NCBI GenBank assembly: GCA_016201085.1
Contig: JACQDO010000354.1
Location: 1-5,108, forward strand
Length of the DNA stretch: 5,108 bases
Direction: 5' to 3'
Source: Hyphomicrobiales bacterium
Lineage (GTDB): Bacteria; Pseudomonadota; Alphaproteobacteria; Rhizobiales; Xanthobacteraceae
Shown: positions 1-5,108 of the stretch, piece by piece
How the letters are laid out: each line of letters opens with the position of its first letter
Numbering within the stretch: the stretch's first letter is position 1
Translations under genes and position numbers: made by a program
The notes under the pieces: generated by a model
The model's database searches: none
The model's input: the letters and a program-made list of their open reading frames with translations, nothing else
What the model was told of the DNA's origin: nothing

Positions 1-605
1 ACCGGCGCGTCGAGCAGGGCCTTGCTGCGTCCGGCTTTGCTCACCGGTGGGTGGTGGATCAGCAGCACGCGGAACAGCTTTTCAGTTTTGAGCTGGTTGA
101 GCGTTTCCGCCAGGCCGGCGAGCTGCAAAGTACCGAGCCAGCCGTTGGCCAGGAACGGCGCGGTCGGCACGCCGGTGGTGATGCCGATCAGCGCCAGCGG
201 TCCGCGCCGGCGCAGAAACGGAAATCCGGCGATGCCGTCATCGTCGCTCATCTGCGCGCCCCACTGGCGCGCGGCGTAATTGGCGGCTTCCTGCACATAA
301 ACGTCGTGATTGCCGGGAACGAAGGTGACGTCCTTCGCGGTCCCGAGACTTTCCAGCCAGTCGCGCCCGCGCGTGAATTCGGCCGGCAACGCGATATTGG
401 CGATGTCGCCGGTGACCGCGATGTGGTCGGGCGCGTGCCGCTGCACATCGGCGACGAGCTTGGCCAGCACGTCCGGGTCGTGGATGAAGCGGCGCCGGCG
501 CTGCCAGTTGATGTAGCCGGTGACGCGCTTGGATAGCAGTTCGCTCCAGTGCGGCTTGGGCAGCGGCGCCAGATGCGGGTCGGACAGGTGGGCGAGGGTG
601 AACAT
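1..605 (-). CDS. Calcineurin-like metallophosphoesterase, C-terminal part beyond the left edge
   Basis: The first 201 residues are visible, read from an ATG at 605 down to the window edge with no stop. The calcineurin-like phosphoesterase metal-binding series is present in order: D-P-H at residues 9-11, G-D at 66-67, G-N-H-D at 98-101 and the H-H pair at 184-185. The last expected motif, G-H-x-H, would lie beyond the edge. Family members are soluble dinuclear-metal phosphodiesterases or phosphatases. The substrate cannot be told from these motifs; cyclic-nucleotide, UDP-diacylglucosamine and general phosphodiester hydrolases all share them. The start follows the mbfA stop by 18 bases with only a weak ribosome site (TTAGG, 9 bases upstream), so co-transcription with mbfA is likely. 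The family is secure and the exact substrate unknown. Confidence 0.9.
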   Translation of the reverse strand, partial: MFTLAHLSDPHLAPLPKPHWSELLSKRVTGYINWQRRRRFIHDPDVLAKLVADVQRHAPDHIAVTGDIANIALPAEFTRGRDWLESLGTAKDVTFVPGNHDVYVQEAANYAARQWGAQMSDDDGIAGFPFLRRRGPLALIGITTGVPTAPFLANGWLGTLQLAGLAETLNQLKTEKLFRVLLIHHPPVSKAGRSKALLDAP

Positions 606-623
606 GGCCACCGGCCTAACCCG

Positions 624-1580
624 CTACGAACTCCCGATCAATATCCCGGCCAGGAACACCAGTACGCCGCCGACCACGATCTGGAACGTTGCCTGAAGGA
701 ACGGCGTGTCCATGTAGCGGTAGCGGATATAGGAAATGGCCGCGAGTTCGGCCGCCACCACAAGGACCGCGACGACGGTCGCGGTCCAGAAATCGGGAAT
801 GAGATAGGGCAGCGTGTGGCCGAGCCCGCCGATCATGGTCATCACGCCGCACACCGTGCCGCGCAGCCAGGGCGTGCCGCGGCCGCTGAGCGAGCCGTCG
901 TCGGACAGCGCCTCGGCGAAGCCCATGGAAATACCGGCGCCGACCGACGCCGCCATGCCGACCAGGAAGGTCTCCCAGGTATGGTGGGTGGCGAAGGCCG
1001 CCGCGAACAGGGGTGCCAGCGTCGACACCGAGCCGTCCATCAGGCCGACCAGCCCCGGCTGCACGAATTGCAGCACGAATACGCGCCGCGCGGTTTCATC
1101 CTCGCTGGCGCGCGCCTCGGGGGTCAGCAGGCGTTCGTCGAGCCGGTTGGCGATGCCCTCGTGCTTGTCCTCGGCTTCGGCGAGATCGATCAGCAATTGG
1201 CGCACGGACGCGTCGCGGCTGGTTTCCGCCGCCTTGCGATAGAAGCGCGCGGTCTCGAATTCCATCTCGGCGGCATATTTGCGCACCTCGTCGAGGCCGA
1301 GCGGGCGCACCAGCCAGAGCGGCTTGTGGCGGATGAAGCCTTTCACGTCCTGGCGCCGGATCAGCGGCAGGTATTCGCCGAATTTCGTCTTGTACAGCTC
1401 GAACAGCCGGTTGCGGTGGCGGACTTCCTCCTCTGCCATCAGTTCGAACATCTTGGCGGAGGAGGGGTACTGCTCGCGCAAGCCTTCGGCGAAACCGCGA
1501 TAGATGCGGCTGTCCTCCTCCTCGTTGGTGATGGCCAGCGCCAGTACTTCCCGCTCGCTCAGGTCGGAAAATCGTTTCAC
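624..1580 (-). CDS. mbfA: MbfA-type ferritin-like/VIT1 fusion membrane protein (iron/manganese exporter)
   Basis: This 318-residue protein joins an N-terminal ferritin-like (erythrin-vacuolar iron transport) four-helix domain, about residues 8-150, to a C-terminal VIT1-type membrane domain, about 168-318. Likely di-iron ligands are visible as E20, E52-x-x-H55, E107 and E137-x-x-H140. About five hydrophobic segments follow (near 171-197, 203-223, 241-261, 264-286 and 294-316), with acidic D182 in the first. In rhizobia and Agrobacterium, MbfA sits in the inner membrane, exports iron and protects against iron overload and peroxide; its expression there is controlled by Irr. The length matches the family (about 320). 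The start is GTG at 1580, supported by AAGGGGA 9 bases upstream. The metallophosphoesterase gene follows closely. I found no clear Irr-box palindrome upstream. Identity is strong; in vivo metal preference is inferred from the family. Confidence 0.93.
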   Translation of the reverse strand: MKRFSDLSEREVLALAITNEEEDSRIYRGFAEGLREQYPSSAKMFELMAEEEVRHRNRLFELYKTKFGEYLPLIRRQDVKGFIRHKPLWLVRPLGLDEVRKYAAEMEFETARFYRKAAETSRDASVRQLLIDLAEAEDKHEGIANRLDERLLTPEARASEDETARRVFVLQFVQPGLVGLMDGSVSTLAPLFAAAFATHHTWETFLVGMAASVGAGISMGFAEALSDDGSLSGRGTPWLRGTVCGVMTMIGGLGHTLPYLIPDFWTATVVAVLVVAAELAAISYIRYRYMDTPFLQATFQIVVGGVLVFLAGILIGSS

Positions 1581-1589
1581 GTCGGGAAG

Positions 1590-1596
1590 TCCCCTT
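1590..1596 (-). promoter_or_regulatory. Ribosome binding site deciding the GTG start of mbfA
   Basis: On the minus strand AAGGGGA lies 9 bases before the GTG at 1580. The next in-frame Met codon is residue 44, inside the ferritin-like domain, so the GTG is the only sensible start. Confidence 0.7.
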
Positions 1597-1655
1597 GATC
1601 GCAGGCTCGGCTGCCGTCCTATAGTAAACCACGGCCGCAGGCGAAAGGGTCCGTT

Positions 1656-1687
1656 TTGACATCTTTGCGCCAGGCCGCCGGTAACAT
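1656..1687 (+). promoter_or_regulatory. Possible promoter for the Nudix gene in the mbfA/Nudix divergent spacer
   Basis: A perfect -35 hexamer TTGACA lies at 1656-1661. The best -10-like match downstream is TAACAT at 1682-1687 (4 of 6), but the 20-base spacing is longer than the usual 16-18, so the assignment is weak. The 140-base spacer (1581-1720) must also hold the mbfA promoter on the other strand. I could not pick convincing hexamers for that one. Confidence 0.3.
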
Positions 1688-1720
1688 TTCGCTTACATCT
1701 GGAGTGCCAGACAAGGAGCC

Positions 1721-2203
1721 ATGCCTTTGCACCCGCTGCGCCGCGCGGTCGAGCCGATGATCCGGCCGCTGATGCATTTGTACTGGCGCTTTTCGCGTCC
1801 GGCGACCTTGGGCGCCCGCGCCATGGTGATCGACGGCGACGGCCGCGTCTTCCTGATCAAGCACTCCTACGTGGACGGCTGGCATCTGCCGGGCGGCGGC
1901 GTGGAGACCGGCGAAACGCTGCTCACGGCGCTGGCGCGCGAGCTGGCCGAGGAGGGCAATATTTCAATGACGGCTCCGCCGGTGCTGCACGGGATGTTCT
2001 TCAACGGCCGGGTGTCGCGCCGCGACCACGTGGCGCTCTACATCGTGCGCGACTTCCGCCAGGACGGGCAGCCGGTGCCAAATCGCGAGATCGTCGCGCA
2101 CGGCTTCTTTGCGCGCGATGCGCTGCCGGCGGATACCGGGCGCGCCACCCGCGCGCGCATCGCCGAAGTGTTCGACGGCGCGCCGGTCGGCGAGTTGTGG
2201 TGA
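1721..2203 (+). CDS. Nudix family hydrolase
   Basis: A 160-residue single-domain Nudix protein. The Nudix box runs from about residue 59 to 81: G59, E65, then R73-E-L-x-E77-E78, which supplies the metal-binding glutamates. The glycine that normally follows the E-E-x pair is Asn80 here, a mild departure. The segment before the box (W54-H-L-P-G-G) is typical of Nudix domains. Such enzymes cleave nucleoside diphosphates linked to another group, often damaged nucleotides, NADH or nucleotide sugars; nothing here fixes the substrate. A strong AAGGAG at 1713-1718 is only 2 bases from the annotated ATG but 8 bases from the in-frame TTG at 1727, so TTG may be the real start. The gene is divergent from mbfA and convergent with the glutathione transferase gene. 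Confidence 0.9.
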   Translation: MPLHPLRRAVEPMIRPLMHLYWRFSRPATLGARAMVIDGDGRVFLIKHSYVDGWHLPGGGVETGETLLTALARELAEEGNISMTAPPVLHGMFFNGRVSRRDHVALYIVRDFRQDGQPVPNREIVAHGFFARDALPADTGRATRARIAEVFDGAPVGELW

Positions 2204-2273
2204 TGGGAGAGCGACCATGCCGCTCAAGGATTGGCTGCCCGCCGCCGTGCGTCGCGCCGGCGTCGACCATAGG

Positions 2274-3248
2274 CTACCCGAACCTTGCCCGATCATGCGG
2301 CGCTGCAAAATCAAGCTGCGGCCCCACCGGCACGATGCCGGTCGGGTTCACGTGCCGCTGGCTGCCGTAATAATGCCGCTTGATCTGCGCCAGGCTGACG
2401 GTCTCGGCCACGCCCGGCACCTGATACAGATCGCGCACATAATTCGACAAATTGGGATACTCATAGATGTGCCGCCAGTTGCACTTGAAGTGCGAATAAT
2501 AGACCGCGTCGAAACGGATCAGCGTGCAGAACAGCCGCCAGTCGGCCTCGGTGATGGCGTTGCCGACGAGATAGCGAGCTTGCGATAGCCGCTGCTCGAT
2601 GTCGTCGAGCGTGTCGAACACGCCGCGGAACGCCTGCTCGTAGGCGGCCTGTGACGCGGCGAAGCCGGCGCGATAAACGCCGTTGTTGATGTTCGGATAA
2701 ACGAGATCGTTGATCCTGTCGATCTCGCCGCGCAACGCGGCCGGATAATAATCGGTGTGGATGTTGGTGAAGGCGTCGAACGCCGAATTCAGCATACGGA
2801 TGATTTCGGGCGACTCGTTGTTGACGATTGTTCGGCGTTGCTTGTCCCACAGCACCGGCACGCTGACGCGGCCGGTATAGCGCGCATCGGCCAGCAGGTA
2901 GATTTCGCTGAGCTTGCTCTTGCCGTTGATTTGGTCGCCGCTCGAGCCTTCGTCCTTGTTGAAGGTCCAGCCGTCCTTGAGCATGTCGGGCGAGACGGTC
3001 GACATCGAGATGACGTTCTCGAGGCCCTTGAGCTTGCGAAAGATGACGGTGCGATGCGCCCATGGGCATGACAGCGAAACGTACAGGTGATAGCGGCCGG
3101 CCGCGGCGGCAAAGCCGCCTTCGCCGGAGGGGCCGGCGCCGCCGTCAGGGGTGACCCAATTGCGGAAGCGGGTCACCGGCCGGATGAATTGGCCGTCCTT
3201 GGTGCGATCGCCGTCTTGCTGCCATACGCCGTCAACTAGTTGTCCCAT
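2274..3248 (-). CDS. yqjG: Glutathionyl-hydroquinone reductase (Xi-class glutathione S-transferase)
   Basis: A 324-residue protein of the YqjG/PcpF/ECM4 family. These cytoplasmic enzymes use glutathione to reduce glutathionyl-hydroquinones, recycling quinones that have reacted with glutathione. Visible hallmarks are the catalytic cysteine C61 in S-C-P-W-A-H-R, the glutathione-binding N143-N-E-S-P-E-I segment of the thioredoxin-like domain, a helical C-terminal domain with L228-V-G-N-x-x-T-E-A-D-W-R, the Y192 and Y293/Y294 regions that match family active-site tyrosines, and the terminal N-P-T-G-I-V-P-x-G-P signature (301-310). Length fits the family. The ATG at 3248 has GGAGGA 8 bases upstream (3257-3262 on this strand). 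The gene stands alone, convergent with the Nudix gene and divergent from the AT-rich gene. The symbol is by family resemblance to E. coli yqjG. Confidence 0.95.
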   Translation of the reverse strand: MGQLVDGVWQQDGDRTKDGQFIRPVTRFRNWVTPDGGAGPSGEGGFAAAAGRYHLYVSLSCPWAHRTVIFRKLKGLENVISMSTVSPDMLKDGWTFNKDEGSSGDQINGKSKLSEIYLLADARYTGRVSVPVLWDKQRRTIVNNESPEIIRMLNSAFDAFTNIHTDYYPAALRGEIDRINDLVYPNINNGVYRAGFAASQAAYEQAFRGVFDTLDDIEQRLSQARYLVGNAITEADWRLFCTLIRFDAVYYSHFKCNWRHIYEYPNLSNYVRDLYQVPGVAETVSLAQIKRHYYGSQRHVNPTGIVPVGPQLDFAAPHDRARFG

Positions 3249-3279
3249 CGGCTAAATCCTCCGCTTGCTCATTTATTTA

Positions 3280-3332
3280 GGTGGTTGCGCCATAAAACAC
3301 CACGAGACTATCGAGATGATACCGGTGGTTGC
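3280..3332. repeat. Two direct copies of GGTGGTTGC in the divergent spacer
   Basis: The nonamer GGTGGTTGC occurs at 3280-3288 and again at 3324-3332, 44 bases apart. Each copy is followed within a few bases by an AT-rich tract (CATAAAA after the first, TATAAGA after the second). The second copy overlaps the predicted extended -10 of the plus-strand gene, and the first lies 32-40 bases before the glutathione transferase start. The placement suits a regulator binding site, but two short copies could also be chance. Confidence 0.4.
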
Positions 3333-3338
3333 TATAAG
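3330..3338 (+). promoter_or_regulatory. Extended -10 promoter element for the AT-rich gene
   Basis: TGCTATAAG fits the extended -10 pattern TG-n-TATAAT with five of six hexamer bases. No good -35 is seen at normal spacing, which is common for extended -10 promoters. Transcription would start near 3345, leaving a leader of about 70 bases before the ATG at 3417. Confidence 0.4.
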
Positions 3339-3345
3339 AAGAAAT

Positions 3346-3360
3346 ACAGTCTCGGACTGT
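3346..3360 (+). promoter_or_regulatory. Perfect short inverted repeat at the predicted transcript start
   Basis: ACAGTC, a TCG loop, then GACTGT form a perfect 6-base-pair stem. In RNA it can grow by two pairs (a U-G and an A-U) to 3344-3362. It falls where the extended -10 would place the first transcribed bases, so it may be an operator or a 5'-end stabilising hairpin. There is no following T run, so it is not a terminator. Confidence 0.4.
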
Positions 3361-3404
3361 GTGGCCGGCAAGGCGTCCGGGTCCAAAATGTGCGCTTAAA
3401 TAAT

Positions 3405-3409
3405 AGGAG
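3405..3409 (+). promoter_or_regulatory. Ribosome binding site that sets the start of the AT-rich gene at 3417
   Basis: AGGAG lies 7 bases before the ATG at 3417. The open frame continues upstream to an ATG at 3240, but that reading would overlap the glutathione transferase start and lacks a ribosome site, so 3417 is preferred. Confidence 0.8.
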
Positions 3410-3416
3410 CACTCTG

Positions 3417-4232
3417 ATGCTCGACGTTATTAAAGCCATCTTAGACGCCTTGAAACTTGTGCCGTTATCAGAAATTTCCAGCCGCCATCGAGAAGAAAAA
3501 GTAGCAGTCATTGGGCTACAGCTGTTTGACCTATATTCAAACGCAGTTCAAATTGCAGAAAATGGAACGCGCATAATCGAGGGTTTGGATTATCTTGTCC
3601 GTCGTCATAAGTACTTTTTTGAAAGTAATGCTTCCGACAGCACCATAAAGGCCGCATTCAGGTTGCGCCCGCTACTTGAACGTCAATTGCGCTGCGTCAG
3701 AGATTTCTTATCATTAGCGGGTCGATTGAATGAGTTTGCAAACATCGTTGACCAATCGTCAGATCGTCAATTTGACACGATGCACAAAGCAATTGTGGAG
3801 AAGACTTTATGGCTCTGGCTTCTTGATATGGAAGAAGACATAAAGATTGATTTTAAAGTCGGCCATGTTGTTATGGGTCGTCCATTTGGCTACATAAGCG
3901 CAGAGCTCGACCAATGGATCCATTTGCATAATTCGAATCCAAACAGAATTGCCGACAGCGAAGACGTATTTGTAGAGATCAATTACTCAGATATTTATCC
4001 CAGCGTAGCCAAAATTCTTAACTCGATTCGCGCCGGTGTCACCAATGCGGTTCCTTGGGATCGAGACACAAACAGCCTAATTGAAGGCTATCTGGCTTCA
4101 GGAGTGCCGAAAAGGCGACTCGAAATGATCGGGGATGCAGCTCGTTCTTTCAAAGATAGCATCCAAAAGAATTTTAAGCTCGACGAGATCTTACTTGCAG
4201 CGGAAAAGAGACATCGTGCGCGGCAAATATGA
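3417..4232 (+). CDS. AT-rich orphan gene, 271-residue helical protein of unknown function
   Basis: I do not recognise this protein. It reads as soluble and largely alpha-helical, with no signal peptide and no clear membrane segment. The N-terminal half (about residues 1-125) has amphipathic helices rich in Leu, Ile, Arg and Glu, including an I-A-E-N-G-T-R-I-I stretch near residues 46-54 and P-L-L-E-R-Q-L-R near 85-92. A Trp-rich patch (L-W-L-W-L-L) follows near 131-136, then a mixed region with several aromatic and acidic residues, and a basic helical tail ending K-R-H-R-A-R. I see no nucleotide-binding loop, nuclease, protease or DNA-binding signature. G+C is about 40-45% in sampled lines against 65-75% in the neighbours, and it uses TTA, ATA and AGA codons. 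The gene stands alone with its own AGGAG and promoter-like sequence. Composition suggests recent horizontal gain; a defence or other accessory role is only a guess. Confidence 0.85.
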   Translation: MLDVIKAILDALKLVPLSEISSRHREEKVAVIGLQLFDLYSNAVQIAENGTRIIEGLDYLVRRHKYFFESNASDSTIKAAFRLRPLLERQLRCVRDFLSLAGRLNEFANIVDQSSDRQFDTMHKAIVEKTLWLWLLDMEEDIKIDFKVGHVVMGRPFGYISAELDQWIHLHNSNPNRIADSEDVFVEINYSDIYPSVAKILNSIRAGVTNAVPWDRDTNSLIEGYLASGVPKRRLEMIGDAARSFKDSIQKNFKLDEILLAAEKRHRARQI

Positions 4233-4239
4233 GCGCGGG

Positions 4240-4276
4240 TTGACTGCCATATCATGATATAGTGATTGCTAGTCAA
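4240..4276. repeat. Nested inverted repeats just after the AT-rich gene
   Basis: TTGACTGC at 4240-4247 pairs with GC-AGTCAA at 4268-4276 with one bulged T at 4270. Inside it sits the perfect 12-base palindrome ATATCATGATAT (4249-4260), and TCAATTGA at 4273-4280 is a further 8-base palindrome. The structure begins 7 bases after the stop codon. It has no T tract and a weak AT stem, so it is a poor intrinsic terminator. It may be an operator, a transcript-end stabiliser or a relic of the insertion edge. Confidence 0.5.
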
Positions 4277-4302
4277 TTGAACGGATCGTTGGGTAGCTCG
4301 CT

Positions 4303-4322
4303 GGCGATGGACCTCAATCGCC
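4303..4322. repeat. Hairpin GGCGAT/ATCGCC upstream of the acetyltransferase gene
   Basis: GGCGAT at 4303-4308 and ATCGCC at 4317-4322 form a perfect 6-base-pair stem with an 8-base loop, about 40 bases before the preferred acetyltransferase start. No T run follows. It could fold in that gene's leader. A stem this short can arise by chance in GC-rich DNA. Confidence 0.3.
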
Positions 4323-4363
4323 CCAAATGCTAAGCGGCTCGCGGAATGGGGCAGTTGGGGCAC

Positions 4364-4870
4364 ATGAGCGAACTTAACGTAACGATATTGCCGGAGACCG
4401 CCGACGATGCCGAGGCGGTCGAGCGGCTGCACGAGCGCACCTTCGGCCCCGGCCGCTTCGCGCGCACGGCCTTCCGCATCCGCGAGGGCCGCGCCCACTT
4501 GCCCGAATTATCCTTCACCGCCCGCATCGGCACGCTGCTGGTCGGCTCGCTGTGGATGACGCCGATCTGCATCGGCGAGACGCCGGCGCTGCTCTTGGGC
4601 CCGGTCACGGTGGAGCCGCCGTTCCGCGAACGCGGGGTAGGCTCCGCGCTGATCAAGCGCGCGCTCAAAGACGCCGGCGACAAGGGGTACAGACTGGCGG
4701 TGCTGGTGGGCGACGAGCCGTTCTACGGCAAGCTTGGCTTCAAGCGCATCCCCAAGGGCCAGGTGAAGATGCCCGGTCCGGTCGACCCGGCCCGCCTGCT
4801 GGTGGCGGAGCTTGCGCCCGGCGCGTTCGAGGGTGTCAAAGGCCTGATCCGGCCGGATTGGGAAGTCTGA
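4364..4870 (+). CDS. GNAT family N-acetyltransferase (YhbS-like)
   Basis: A 168-residue single-domain GNAT protein from the preferred ATG at 4364. The acetyl-CoA pyrophosphate loop is visible as R88-x-x-G91-x-G93, preceded by the beta strand L-L-L-G-P-V-T-V and followed by the helix S-A-L-I-K-R-A-L. The later P-F-Y-G-K-L-G-F segment (119-126) is the usual motif B region. Overall order resembles YhbS-type acetyltransferases, which move an acetyl group from acetyl-CoA to an amine; the acceptor is unknown. An in-frame ATG at 4346 would add six residues but has no spaced ribosome site. The start at 4364 has G-rich sequence upstream at poor spacing, so neither is certain. G+C returns to the genomic norm here. 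The gene converges on the carboxypeptidase gene with 24 bases between stops and no clear terminator. Confidence 0.9.
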   Translation: MSELNVTILPETADDAEAVERLHERTFGPGRFARTAFRIREGRAHLPELSFTARIGTLLVGSLWMTPICIGETPALLLGPVTVEPPFRERGVGSALIKRALKDAGDKGYRLAVLVGDEPFYGKLGFKRIPKGQVKMPGPVDPARLLVAELAPGAFEGVKGLIRPDWEV

Positions 4871-4894
4871 TCCCTTCCGCTTTGCCGACGCGCT

Positions 4895-5108
4895 TCATTG
4901 CGTCCGCGCCGGCAGCAGCTCCGGACGATACTCGAAGTGCATGGTGTCGTAGTGATACCAATAGCCGCCCCAGATGAAGCCGTGGCGTTCGAAGATGCGC
5001 ACGATCTCCATGGGCACGCGGTTTCTCCATTGCGGATTTTTCTCGCGTCCCAGCGAACGGCGCCAGTAGTCGCCAAATTTGTCGTTGATGTCGATGGCCG
5101 CGCCGTAG
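4895..5108 (-). CDS. M15-family D-alanyl-D-alanine carboxypeptidase, C-terminal part only
   Basis: The last 70 residues and a TGA stop (4895-4897) are visible; the N-terminal part lies beyond the right edge. The fragment opens with G-A-A-I-D-I-N, whose Asp is the zinc ligand of the H-x6-D motif in LAS/M15 peptidases. It continues with F-I-W-G-G-Y-W and ends with D54-T-M-H57-F-E-Y (fragment numbering), giving the catalytic acidic residue and the last zinc-binding His. The first zinc His would be just outside the window. Enzymes of this type (VanY-like, peptidase M15_4) remove the terminal D-Ala from peptidoglycan stem peptides or act as endolysin-like peptidases, normally in the periplasm; a signal peptide cannot be checked here. 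Family assignment is firm from the motif order. The physiological role is inferred. Confidence 0.87.
   Translation of the reverse strand, partial: YGAAIDINDKFGDYWRRSLGREKNPQWRNRVPMEIVRIFERHGFIWGGYWYHYDTMHFEYRPELLPARTQ

Noticed and set aside
51..536. Plus-strand open frame opposite the metallophosphoesterase
   Set aside because: The minus strand carries the full ordered phosphoesterase motifs, so this frame is a shadow.
549..1598. Long plus-strand open frame (349 codons) opposite mbfA
   Set aside because: Its product is low-complexity Arg/Gly/Ala/His-rich with no domain sense. It is the antisense shadow of mbfA in GC-rich DNA.
3316..3399. 27-codon open frame in the leader of the orphan gene
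   Set aside because: It has no ribosome site and begins upstream of the predicted transcript start.
3240..3416. N-terminal extension of the orphan gene back to an ATG at 3240
   Set aside because: It would overlap the glutathione transferase start, has no ribosome site, and covers the promoter-like region. The AGGAG before 3417 is far better.
4240..4276. Intrinsic terminator for the orphan gene
   Set aside because: The stem is AT-rich with a bulge and is not followed by a T run, so it is listed only as an inverted repeat.
3249..4345. Target-site duplication or terminal inverted repeats around the AT-rich block
   Set aside because: Comparing the two flanks by eye gave no matching direct or inverted repeat long enough to stand out, and no transposase or integrase is present.
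4552..4977. Plus-strand open frame overlapping the acetyltransferase
   Set aside because: It is a frame-shifted shadow of the acetyltransferase gene with Arg/Gly/Ala-rich low-complexity translation.

Overview
This GC-rich window (roughly 65-70% G+C in the coding stretches I sampled) looks like the chromosome of an alphaproteobacterium, most likely a member of the Hyphomicrobiales such as the Bradyrhizobium/Xanthobacteraceae relatives. The main pointer is a fused ferritin-like/VIT1 membrane protein (MbfA type) characteristic of that group. The placement is an inference from protein style, not from a marker gene.

Layout, left to right. (1) A metallophosphoesterase on the minus strand runs off the left edge. 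It lies 18 bases downstream of mbfA, also on the minus strand, and probably shares its transcript. (2) A 140-base divergent spacer separates mbfA from a plus-strand Nudix hydrolase. (3) The Nudix gene converges on a minus-strand Xi-class glutathione transferase (glutathionyl-hydroquinone reductase). (4) A block of about 1.0 kb with clearly lower G+C (about 40-45% in sampled lines) spans about 3264-4300. It holds one plus-strand gene for a 271-residue protein I do not recognise, flanked by non-coding DNA rich in dyad symmetry and short repeats. (5) GC-rich sequence resumes with a GNAT acetyltransferase (plus strand), which converges on the C-terminal part of an M15-family D-Ala-D-Ala carboxypeptidase that enters from the right edge on the minus strand.

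Most genes are housekeeping or stress-related: iron export and peroxide tolerance (MbfA), removal of oxidised or modified nucleotides (Nudix, substrate unknown), quinone detoxification (GS-hydroquinone reductase), acetyl transfer and cell-wall trimming. I see no operon that unites them beyond the mbfA-phosphoesterase pair.

The part that stands out is the single AT-rich gene at 3417-4232. Its composition, its use of codons rare in the neighbours (TTA, ATA, AGA) and its own promoter-like upstream region suggest a horizontally acquired one-gene cargo. Its function is unknown. An accessory or defence role is a hypothesis that the sequence alone does not establish. No tRNA, rRNA, insertion sequence, CRISPR array or integrase is visible.
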